A DNA stretch of 64,000 nucleotides, taken from Stenogyne calaminthoides. Taxonomy: Eukaryota > Streptophyta > Magnoliopsida > Lamiales > Lamiaceae. The DNA lies in contig JBBCBC010000019.1 of assembly GCA_037126765.1 (NCBI GenBank), positions 33,378,222 to 33,442,221 of the forward strand, given 5' to 3'. Within the stretch, counting starts at the first letter, position 1. Each line of letters opens with the position of its first letter. The notes under the pieces are model-generated. The model ran no database searches and was not told the origin of the DNA. It saw nothing but the letters and a program-made list of their open reading frames with translations. This document shows positions 35,507 to 45,443 of the stretch, one piece after another. The position numbers and the translations under genes were made by a program.

Positions 35507-36056
35507 TGTTGTGTACTAAAACATGGGATTAAGAATAATGTAGATGTGGCTATTTGATTCTAGCAACACAAACAAGTAAACAATCGTGAATAATCGAACA
35601 AGAAGACTGTGCTTCCCTTAAATTTGGTTTTTGTATAAATGACGAAAATGAGAACAAGATTGGGGGATCCAAGTCCTTTACAATGAGGGGTGTGGTCCTC
35701 TATTCATAGAAGGAACCCCAAAAAAACAAAAAAAATATTATCTTTATTCATCTTGACCCTTTACCGTGGGGTTTTATTACAACCGTTGATCTAAACAGTA
35801 AAACTTAGTCTATTTTATATTAAATGTTCTTTGCTCTCGGAGCGACCTCGGAGGTCGCATGCATGGAGTCCTCGAGGCCTCCCATTTCGAATAGTCTTTA
35901 CTTTTTCTTTCTAACCTCGCTTTATGGATGCGTCCTCGGGAGGTCGCTTGTTAAGGTGAGGTTGATCTTCAGTCGGGTCGGGTCAATTCGGACCTAGGTG
36001 GGCCCTGCTGACGTGTCGGATACTGGCACATATCCAGTTTGATTTGTGCTACAACA
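35507..36056 (-). repeat. Gypsy-like 5' LTR, intact
   Basis: A 550-bp LTR with tgttg/caaca ends. On the minus side it is followed at once by attgacgctagaagaa, the presumed primer-binding region. Its partner is split between 23410-23621 and 27399-27738. Confidence 0.88.
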
Positions 36057-36500
36057 AAAATGAGTGACCAAAGGTTGAGAACCCTTCGAAGTAGCATTTA
36101 GAGATTTTTCAAGGTGATAAACACGTGTGAGATCGGATTGAGAGTACCTGGCATTGAGTTCATCCCAAACCTCTTTTGCCGATGTGAAATAGTTTAGGGT
36201 TTGTTTGATGTCAACATGGATCGAATTCAAGATCCACGTCAACACCAAATTATTCGCCCTAATCCAAGCGGCACGAACGATAGGATATGTCTCTTCTGTA
36301 GGGGAAATAAGGGAACCATCGATTAGAGAAAGTTTATTCTTGACACTCAACGCACGCTGGACCGCGTGACTCCAGGAAACATAATTTGCCCCGTTCAACT
36401 GATCGAGAACTATCGAAATCACCAGATTATCATTCAGATGTATCGCGAGCGGCGAAAGTGGATTTAACAAAGGGTTGAGAGAAGTCGGATCGGCAGCCAT
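36057..36500 (-). pseudogene. Outer copia gag, N-terminal part
   Basis: The ATG at 36500 opens MAADPTSLNPLLNP, followed by LDQLNGANYVSWSHAVQRAL, the diagnostic start of the copia gag (Retrotran_gag_3 / UBN2). The WILNSI and EVWDELNARYSQSD motifs follow. The frame runs to THF, where the gypsy-like element enters, and resumes at 23409 with YNQFKSL. About 148 codons are uninterrupted. Confidence 0.93.
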
Positions 36501-36705
36501 CAAAATCAAGCAATACTCAACAATCACTAAGAAAATGGTGCACAAACACGGAGTCGAACAAAGAAATCGTGAAAAACGTGCGATTCAACACGAAACCCTA
36601 AATCGGGAAATAAACCCTAAAATCGCGGAAAAAAAAAACAAATCGCGAAAAATAGAGACGAGAGCGGAAAAGAACGGATCGAAACTAGATCAGAATAACC
36701 TGATC

Positions 36706-36716
36706 AACTGATATCA
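36706..36716 (-). other. Primer-binding site of the outer copia element
   Basis: The minus strand reads tgatatcag directly inside the 5' LTR, one base from tggtatcag, the initiator tRNA-Met complement used by most plant copia elements. Confidence 0.75.
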
Positions 36717-36937
36717 TGTAGAGAAAGATGATTCAATACATCTTGAATCGAAAGAAATACAAATCTTGTATGAATAGAGAGAGAGAGACTGAATGTAGAG
36801 AGAGAAATAGAAATACAACAAGTGATACCCTCTTTAAATACATGTGAGGAATATCATAAATGAAAACCTATGAGAAAAGTATTAGTTCACCAACTAAAAG
36901 GTATTAGTTGGTGAAATAATATATTTATATCCCTTAA
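36717..36937 (-). repeat. 5' LTR of the outer copia element
   Basis: 221 bp, partner of 10127-10364. On the minus strand it begins ttaaggg and ends ctctaca. Microsatellite (ag)n near the centre varies between the two LTRs. Confidence 0.9.
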
Positions 36938-37046
36938 TAATTAATTAAATGATGGTGTGAACCTTGCATATGTGGCGCGTTACATAAACGGTAGACATAT
37001 AAATTTGTGCCCATTTGCGGACATATGATCAAATCAGATATATAAT
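36938..37046. mobile_element. Palindromic MITE, right end
   Basis: Reverse complement of 9814-9920, completing the MITE split by the copia element (landmarks catatgtggcgcg and catatgatcaaat). Confidence 0.8.
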
Positions 37047-37230
37047 GTTACATTTAGTGACAAGTTGTCTTTGAATCGCAACAATGATTTACTTTTGATA
37101 TGTTATTATAGATGATTGCTTCGGAAATCTGTTATGATGATCGTTTATTTCTGACTTTTCTCATCTAATCAATTTATTTACGAAAAACACATGGATCAGT
37201 GTAAATTTATAAATAGCAATAATCCATTCC

Positions 37231-37278
37231 CAGTTGTCACACACTTCCATGTGAGAGAGTTCTCACTAACGTAATATC
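37231..37278 (+). repeat. Third partial copy of the b561 upstream region
   Basis: The run cagttgtcac..cttccatgtgagagagttct also occurs at 486-533 and 38124-38171, upstream of both b561 copies. This scrap marks an older or unequal duplication event. Confidence 0.75.
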
Positions 37279-37328
37279 TGGGGGCAGAACTATGTTGATG
37301 GTGAGGGTGGCCTGCCCTCTCCCATTTA

Positions 37329-37564
37329 CTCACTCCGTCCACCAAATCTATACTCATTTATTATTTATAATTAATTTTTGCGAGTAAATTTTGTATTAAT
37401 AATTGAAATGATAAAGTAACTTTTAAGAATATGTATGATAGATGACGGACTCATCTATCATACTTATCCTTAAAAGTCACTTTATCATTTCAATTATTAA
37501 TGCAAAACTCATTTATTAAACTACGTGCAAAAGTGAAATGTGTATGAATTTGGTGGAGGGGGAA
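37329..37564. mobile_element. Stowaway-like MITE (236 bp)
   Basis: TA-flanked ends ctcactccgtccaccaaatc and the matching gaatttggtggaggggg. The arms fold along the whole length around gatagatgacggactcatctatc. Confidence 0.88.
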
Positions 37565-38347
37565 TATTAAAATTCGTTTACTATATATATACCATTTAGT
37601 CAATATGAGTAATATATAATTAATTGAGCCTTGTTGAGTTGAGAAATTAAAATTAAGATATATTTAATTTGATTGGGCTTTCAAGAGTTATATATCAATG
37701 TTATTGTGAGGCATTAAATAAATATTTTTCTAAGGCATTAAATAAATATATTTAGATGTAAGAAATGGGATAAAAAAATTTACGTTTCAAATTTTTTCAA
37801 TTTACAGGCAATACAAGTAGGGGACACGTCGTTCACACAAGCAACTCATCAACATTGTGTAATTCTTTTTTTTTTCTTTTAAAATATAATTATTTTTATT
37901 AATTATATATTTAACGGAAGTTATTATTTGACTTGAAAAATGTATGTATTTTGAGATATTTAACTATTTGTATGGATACTCATCAAAAAAAAAAAACTAT
38001 TTGTATGGATATATTCAATACAAATATAAAAAATTAAATTTTCATATTGAATATAAATTACTATTAAATGTGCCCCGTCCACCTAAAATTCGAGTTCCGC
38101 CCGGTAATATCATAATATATTCTCAGTTGTCACGCGCTTTCATGTGAGAGAGTTCTAACTAACCTAATATCATAATCAAAACTCCAAAATTACACATAGT
38201 CAACTACGTCCTTCCTTCAAGCAAAAGCAATAATGTCTTTGCAATATAAACTATTCAAGAAATATATGTACACACATATATAGAGGAGTGGGTGGAGAGA
38301 GAGTGAGAAAGGAAGAAGAAAAACTAGAGGAAGAGAGAGAGAGAGAA

Positions 38348-41300
38348 ATGAAGATGAATGCAGCTCCAAAATACAGAGAGTTGTTCCTAATTATTCTCAG
38401 CTTATTTTTGTGCCATGTTTATTCACAATCACAAGACTCTTGCAATTCACCTCTTACCCTCCAAAACCCTCTTCCTTTTGACACATCTTCTCTCCATTGT
38501 GTCTCTGTTTGGAGCTCTGAAAACTTCATACTAAGAGTAATTCTCTCTTTCTCTCTATATATATGCACAAACATACACACAAAACTTCTTTATTATGATT
38601 TGATAAATGAGTTAATATCGTCTTGTAATTTAGGCCGTGTTCAATTTTCGAGTATGTTTTCAAATTTTACAAAATAACCTTTAGAATAAATATATTTTTT
38701 TTTTTCAAAAGTGGTGAGAACTGTTTGCAGTGCTTGAAAATAAATCTTTAACCTTGCATGATTTTATATTTTCAATTTTAATTTTTTGGTTTCAATTTTG
38801 GTCCAATAGAACTGAAATTGAAGAAAGTGAAAAACATACTATAGGACTAAATTTTTGGTCTTTTATGTTTTACTTTTCCAGCTTTAGTCATACAAGCTTT
38901 TAATTTTTCCAAATCTGATCCTAAAGGACCAAAATTGAAAAAATAATAAACTACATAATTAAAATTTAACACTGACTTAAAGAATTATAGGACGATCGAT
39001 TCTTGATACTAATTCTAATTTGATCATTTTTTATTGGTGTGTGTTTTCAGTATGCACAAGGTCAAGGGGGAGCAAATGTGTGGAACTTTTTGCTTTCAGC
39101 ACCAAACACGAATGGATACATCGGAATGGGATTCTCACCAAATGGGAAAATGGTCGGGTCGGATGCGGTAGTTGGTTGGGTCGGATCTGATGGCACTTCC
39201 GATATAAAGAAGTACCATCTAGGCGGTCAACAGCCAAATTTGGTCACACTTCAAACCGGCGATCAAGGGTTGCAACTTGCAAATTCATCGATGCGCCTAC
39301 AATCCCAAACCAACCGGATTTACATAAGTTTTCAGTTGATAACCGGTCAACCCACCACGAACTTGATTTACGCCGTTGGTCGGGCTGCCCAGCTGCCCGT
39401 TGCCTCAAACTTCCGACTCACGCAACATCGGGATATGATCTCTACCGTTTTGAATTATGCATCAGGTTAGTGGAAAACATTTTCAATTAAATTTAGTGGT
39501 TTTTAATTTATTTTTATTTGGAAGTTTAGGTGGGAGTGATGTCATTAGTTTGGACAAGGTCTTCTTAGGGTAAATTCTCACATAATTTTTATTTTTTTTA
39601 TTGTTATTGCAATGATATTACATAATGTATCTATATTTTTAAATATTTACATAAATTCAAGATTTTTTTAAATGGAAACGTAATTAAAAAATGTTGGAAA
39701 CATTTTATGAATTTATTTTTATCTTTTTAAAGATGGGTCACGAGACTGGTCAAAATTGCAACTCCTATTAATTATGCATTAGGTTAGTAGAAGAAAATGT
39801 TTAATCAATTTGAATGAACATTGTTGTTAGAGTTTTGGAGTAAAATGATTGTTTAGAAAGTTTAGGTGTAATATCGATGTCATTAGTTTGGACAAGGTCT
39901 ATGGAACACTAATTAATTGAATTCGGTCGAGTTTATTGCTATTTTATTTACCATACTACAAATTTTGATGAATCTTTTATGTATTATTATTGAATGGACC
40001 GTTTCCTTTCAAAAAAATAAATAAAATTATTGAATGGATCATATAAGTTGAAATTAAACTAGATCAAGACATTTGTGCTGACAAACAATTGTACATAATG
40101 TGATGTCATCTGACTGGCTCGTGCATTAAAAAATTAAATTCATCAAACTTAGATGTAAATAAGATATATTAAAATCGTAGGCGGTTATTGACTTATTATG
40201 TATTTAAATGAATGCAATATAACAAATCATTGGTTACAGAAAAGCAGTTTACTTGTGGACCCATAACAGCTAATTTCAAAAGTGGTTGGGGTTGAGTGCA
40301 ATTTGAATAAAACCTAACCAACCTAATTAGCTAATTAAGTAAAGAAAGATATCGACTTTAGAACAAATGTTCCATAATTTCTAGAAAAGTTAAATGACAG
40401 TACGAAATAAACACCCAAAATCTGATTCAATTTCAATTTTATAGTTTTGTAGGTGTAGGAATTAAATATCATGTCTAACAAGAACATATTTTTTTTAGTA
40501 GTAATATTTTTTAAAGTAAACACATACTTTTTTCTACTTGTTTTTTAATTATCTGAGTGACTATGTCGTGCGGGAGACGGCCTCTTTATCTATTGATGTA
40601 TAATAATTTCACCAGGTTGTTCTTTTAATGAGCCACTTGCTATACAATCATTATAATAAATTAATTACCTTACATATGTGTATATATAACCTGGATCTGG
40701 TCAATATTAATTTTTTGAAAAGGAATTCAGTTTTTTACATACAAGTTGGCTTTGTTCTTCAGTCAACTGTTGTTGATCAAAGGGATACAAGTTGGAGTTT
40801 TTTAAACTTTTTCAAATAATAAATTCGTATCCTTGTTCAATAATAGGAAAACAGAGTTATACTTTCTTTATGATAGTAATATAATTTTTTAATATCACTA
40901 TTATGTTTGCGCGTAATAGTGATAAAATTTACATAGTAGTAATAGAATTTATGTATAAATCACTATTGTTTAGTACCATGCACATATTGGTAATTTAACA
41001 CTACATAATATGATAATATCCATAATTTAATCTATATTTTTTTAATCATCAATAGGTATCTTGTTTACTTTCCAAGACCATATCTCATTTCGAAATTCCA
41101 ATTTATTTTTATAATAAAAAAAAAATTCACACTCTGTACTAACATTTGCATGATTATTGATTCGATAATAGGCCAATTCGAAACAACAGGAAGCCCACAG
41201 GCGAGTCTTCGGAGAAGTCATGGGCTTTTGAACATGTTTGGTTGGGCCATTTTGATGCCCATTGGGGCAATGGTGGCCCGCTACATGAGGAAATGGGACC

Positions 41301-42547
41301 CACTTTGGTTCTATTCTCATGCGGCAATTCAATCATTGGGCTTCATATTGGGCCTCAGCGGTGTCATATGTGGGCTTATATTGGACAATCGCCTCCAAGT
41401 TAATGTCTCTAAACACAAAGGTCTTGGTATCTTCATTTTCACACTAGGCTGCCTCCAGGTCTACTTTTTATCTCTTTCTCCATTTGAAAATAAGTTTTAA
41501 CACAAAAATTTGTATGTGACAGTCTCACGTATGAGAGTCTGAGATAAGCTACAAATTAACATAAATTAATAGTCATTCTTTTCAAAGTGTTCAATATTAT
41601 GCCCAAATTATTTTCCGTTTATCTCATTCCATTGAGCCTCATATGTGTCTAAATAAAAAAAAATTATAATCACAATGGTATACTGAGAGAATTCGATCTC
41701 ATCTAAAAAGGAGCTTGTAGAGAGGGTCGGGAATAATTTATTTATTTAATTTCTCTCAACACTTCCCCTCACTCGTGGGGCGAATCATTGCATCTGTTCT
41801 TTGGAGAGGAGACACCCAACAAAGTGGATAATTTAAATTGGTGGAGTGCTTCCACGGGAATCGAACACACAATCTGGGCTATGATACCATGAGAGAATTC
41901 CGTCTTATCTAAAAACTCGAGCTTGTAGAGAATGTTTAGAATAATCTATTTATTTAATTTTGTTGAGGGAAATTAAATAAATAGATTATTCCAGGCCCTC
42001 TTTACAAGCTCGAGTTTTTAAATGAGATGAAATTCTCTCATGGTATCAAAGCCTCAAGCTCAACTCAGATCCTGGGTTCGATTCTCATGGAAAGCACTCC
42101 ACTCATTTAAAATTGTCCACTCGTTGGACCTCCTCTTCAGAGAGTAGAGACAAACGAGGGAGGGGGAGTGTTGAGGGAAATTAAATAAACGAATTAATTT
42201 TGCACCTCTTTAAAAGTTCAGACTTTTAGATGAGACAAAATTCTGTCATATACGTCTGGACTTTCAATTGTTTTTAATTTGAATAGTGCAAAAATTTTAA
42301 CTTATAAAAATTGCAGGTTTTGGCAATTTTGATCCGACCCGACAAAGCTGCTAAAGTTAGACAATATTGGAATTGGTACCATTTCAGTGTTGGAAGAGTC
42401 CTTGTACTTTTGGCGGGAATAAATGTATTTTACGGTATTCATTTGGGAGATGCTGGATCCTCATGGAATGCGGGTTTTGCTGCGTTTCTTGTCATCATAT
42501 TTATCATCACTCTCATCATGGAGCTTAGAATGTGTTTGAGAAAATGA
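38348..42547 (+). CDS. Cytochrome b561 and DOMON domain protein (At3g61750-like)
   Basis: Four exons: 38348-38536, 39051-39465, 41190-41458 and 42317-42547. All junctions are GT-AG with phases 0, 1, 0, giving 367 residues. Residues 1-26 are a signal peptide. The DOMON domain (about 64-190) starts after WSSENFILR and contains the GYIGMGFS and MVGSDAVVGW signatures. The membrane b561 domain follows, with haem-ligand histidines H212 (SHGLL), H245 (YSHAA), H277 (KHKGL) and H313 (WYHFS) and about five helices. This family is thought to move electrons across the plasma membrane from cytosolic ascorbate, with the DOMON domain outside. The exact Arabidopsis counterpart is judged from motif likeness. 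The last intron holds the inverted TRIM pair. The start is the first ATG after a purine-rich leader; a second ATG lies two codons later. Confidence 0.9.
39452..39900 (+). repeat. Duplicated exon-2 end in intron 2
   Basis: The end of exon 2 with its donor (aattatgcatcaggttagtg) recurs at 39770 as aattatgcattaggttagta. The following 'ggtgtaatatcgatgtcatt' class of sequence at 39530 recurs at 39866. It is an imperfect direct repeat of roughly 310-bp period and creates a decoy donor. Confidence 0.7.
41684..42248. mobile_element. Inverted TRIM pair, duplicate copy
   Basis: The same structure as 4333-4897, 37351 bases downstream, flanked by TATAC. The b561 transcript would carry it as a long intronic hairpin. 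Confidence 0.88.
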
Positions 42548-43024
42548 TTTTACTAAATTTTTTTCTCTATTATTTGTGCTTTTGTAATTTATTATCTTTT
42601 TTTATTTTGGTTTTTAGGGGATGGTCTTGTAATTTATTACTTCTCTGACTTCAGGTTTTATTTTAATGATTATTGGGACATATTTATATTTTCTTTTCTT
42701 TTTAATCTCTCTTTAATTTTCGATTATTAGCTTTATCCGCTATATTCTGTACATACATGTGATATGACACCATAACTCTTTTTTTTTAGAGTTAGTAGCT
42801 ATTATTAAATTGTTATAGGGCATACACATATGAAAATGAGGAAAATATTTTGATGAAGGGACATAGATATTTCCATTTGATCAGGAACGAAAAGTTGCTT
42901 CAATTAGTACAAATTGAAAAAACAAAGTATTTTTTTAGTGGTTTGTTATCAAGCGTAACAAGCTAGAACAATTAAAATTTTGGATACGCAAATAGTTAAA
43001 TTATTATATTAAAATATAGAGTAT

Positions 43025-43256
43025 GTCTAGTGTGAATATTTTTATGTATGAAAATTTATAAAATTTTCATAAATCAACCATCTACATCCTAAACATGAAA
43101 TAATAAACCCTAAATTATGACCTATTCGGGTTGGGTAAACCATGAACCACTTTGGCCGAGTAAACCATAAACCACTCAATTTTGTCTTACCTTCACCAAT
43201 TACAGGATTTGATTGTAATTAAAATAAATTCACGTATGAAAATTTTCATACTAGAC
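43025..43256 (+). mobile_element. MITE family A, copy 2
   Basis: Duplicate of 5666-5898 with the same inverted ends. Confidence 0.75.
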
Positions 43257-43654
43257 TTTGTCTTAAATATAAAATAAGCAGTAATTTAGATGCTCTATGA
43301 AATTCCATTTACCTTCGACCTTGCCAAGTAAATAAACTCTGGTCTGTGTAACTGTGTTCACGATCCAAAAAATATGTCTTGCAGTACAAAATTTTGATGA
43401 GGTTCTCCATTAAAAAAGGGTACACTTTGATGCAGTAGTTGCATCATGACATCGTGCAATACCTGCAGTTTAGAATCTTTAGATTCATAATAATTCAATC
43501 AAATTGTGTTTTTGTCGAGCATAGATAGTTTAAGTGGTTAGAGCTCCACCATTTTAGATCTGAGGTCTTGACTTCGAGACACGAAGAGGCAAAATTTATT
43601 GACTTTATTTCATCAACTATACTATCTAGTATTACCACTTTATTATTAAAAATA

Positions 43655-43875
43655 CTCGCATTTCTCCCGTCCAAATCACCCAAGCAGTACACATCCATAT
43701 GGAATTTTCAAAATACGCGCATTTTTCCACGTCCAAATCACCCAAGCAGTATACAATTCCAAAATACGCACATTTTTCCACGTCCAAATCACCCAAGCAG
43801 TATACATCCATATGGAAAATACGCGCATTTCTTCACTTCCAAATCACTCAAGCTGTATACATCCATATGGAATTT
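43655..43875. repeat. Minisatellite (about 50-bp units)
   Basis: Four units around 'gtccaaatcacccaagcagt' and 'atacatccatatgg'. The left duplicate (about 6370-6525) has fewer, rearranged units, so the array changed after duplication. Confidence 0.85.
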
Positions 43876-44787
43876 CAGATCTCATTATGTTATTTTGATG
43901 ACTTTTATTGGGTGATTAATATATATTTTGCAACTTATGTTTTGTTTACTTTAGACTATCGTTTGTATTAAAATTTAATTAGTGTTTTTCTTAGCTCATC
44001 TCATTATTGTTTGCTCCTAATTTTTTTTCCCTATAATTTTTTATTACATATTAAATTTAAGATAATTTTTTTAACAAAAACTTGTGCGATTTCGAGGTCG
44101 ATTGAACTTTATTAAGTTTTTGTGCATAATAATGATAGAGTTTATATATAAATTTGTTTCACAAAAGTGTTACTCAATTTTATTTGTTATTAGCTAGAAT
44201 TCACGGTTGAACTCTATTCAGTTTTTGTGCATAACAATGATGGAGTTTATATAATTTTTTTTAAAAAAGTGTTACTCAATTTTATTCGTTATTAGCTAGA
44301 AATCAATCGTTAAAAATTGATATATTAAAAATGAGTGAGTCTCTTATGCACCATACATTCATACAAATAAGTGACCCGTTTAAAGAAAAGGGTCAACCAA
44401 TTTTTTAATACTTTATTGTGTCAAACAAATTGCGATCTCAACGCATGGGGTCCAGAGGTTAAATATCTATTTTGCGAGACAAAAGGTATAAGGGTATGTT
44501 TATTTGCCATTAAAAATATATATTACCAATACTTACATTTATAACATCCCTTGAAATCGCAAAGAATAGTAATTTACAAGTTTTACAATTTTTTTTCTTT
44601 TTTTCTTACAACTACTATAGTCTCTTATTTATACTAACTCACCCTCTTGATGGATGATGAATATCTTTCTAATCAATGGTCAAGATAAATTCTCAATATC
44701 TTATAATTTTTTAAAATTATTCTAGAATACTCTACATGAATAATTCTTGAGAGTTTTACATGATTTTTTTTGACAAATCTCTGTCTC

Positions 44788-44789
<2 letters not shown>

Positions 44790-44818
<29 letters not shown>

Positions 44819-44855
44819 CATTTATAACTATATATATATATATATATATTATAAT
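44790..44855. repeat. (TA)n microsatellite pair
   Basis: Two TA arrays flank a short 'catttataact' spacer just outside the duplication end. Fragile AT repeats of this kind often mark breakpoints. Confidence 0.9.
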
Positions 44856-45280
44856 GATATGTTAACAAACCTAAATTTAGAAATCACAAAATTTTCCGCC
44901 AAAATACATTTTTGAGATATAATTCATGATAATATTGTACATATAAGTGGCATTTAAAGAAATAGAGTTTACAGTAAACTCTGTTTCATCAAATATCATC
45001 TATTATTGTTATATATAAAATTATTATCGCGATTATACATAAAGCGTAATAGTGATAATCTTTATATAATAATAATCGCGTGACAAAAAAAAAAAAGAGT
45101 TCACGCGAACCCAATTCACAAGAGATCTACCCTTAAAATTTAGGGAGAATAAAATTGTTAAAAAATTATTTTCAACCTCGAATCACATTTTAATACACTA
45201 TAATTTATAAATTAAATATCAACATATTCTCATGAAAAAAGTTGAAATAAAAGAAATTCTGAAATGTAATTTCTATTTTT
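44856..45280. other. Intergenic spacer upstream of RPL5
   Basis: AT-rich. Short inverted segments around 44990-45080 ('taatagtgata' / 'tataataataatcgcg') suggest a decayed MITE. No gene is visible. Confidence 0.5.
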
Positions 45281-45443
45281 TACGGCCCAGTGTCTTAAAT
45301 CCATATATAGTGGGAGCCCAACCATAAGCCCAGCCCAAAATATCAAACAGGTCAATATTAGGGTTTAAGAGCGGCCGCTCCAGTATTTTTCATTCCTTCA
45401 CGCCTCAGCGGAGCCGCAACGCCCTTCTGCTTCAGCCGCAACC
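45281..45443 (+). promoter_or_regulatory. RPL5 promoter and leader
   Basis: It contains ggccca (45284-45289), a tatata box-like run (45303-45309), repeated agccca/gccca motifs (site II-like) and a telo-box, tagggttta (45359-45367). Telo-boxes with site II elements are the standard arrangement in plant ribosomal-protein promoters. A pyrimidine-rich leader before the ATG fits a TOP-like start. Confidence 0.7.

Larger units (their letters stand above)
23410..36056 (-). mobile_element. Ty3-gypsy-like LARD, minus strand, in copia gag
   Basis: LTRs of about 550 bp (23410-23621 plus 27399-27738, and 35507-36056) begin tgttg and end caaca. They interrupt the outer copia gag with a near-perfect 5-bp duplication (ataat / aaaat). 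Removing the element restores the gag frame through THYNQF. Next to the right LTR the minus strand reads attgacgctagaagaa, which resembles the gypsy-type primer-binding region ttggcgctag. At the left LTR the minus strand reads gactttgggcctat, like a gypsy polypurine tract. I see no gag, protease, integrase or reverse transcriptase, so this is best called a large non-autonomous derivative, tentatively of the Tat group. Confidence 0.8.
10127..36937 (-). mobile_element. Ty1-copia retrotransposon, minus strand, twice interrupted
   Basis: Read on the minus strand, the order is 5' LTR (36937-36717), primer-binding site, gag, protease, integrase, reverse transcriptase, RNase H, polypurine tract and 3' LTR (10364-10127). 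This gag-PR-IN-RT-RH order defines Ty1-copia. Removing the two inner insertions (12139-21247 and 23410-36056) leaves about 5.05 kb, a normal length for a compact copia element. The LTRs differ by only a few substitutions and one indel of about 16-20 bases, so the insertion is fairly young. The coding frame is broken mainly by isolated stop codons. The flanks are AT-rich repeats, so I could not fix an exact target duplication. Confidence 0.92.
37639..44766 (+). repeat. Segmental duplication, right copy
   Basis: Direct repeat of 1-8838. It keeps the DOMON exon and lacks the 1.42 kb matching 7157-8580. Homology ends at 44766, just before a TA microsatellite. Confidence 0.95.

Noticed and set aside
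39031..39237. Minus-strand frame across the DOMON exon
   Set aside because: Antisense shadow of exon 2, which has clear splice sites and DOMON motifs on the plus strand.
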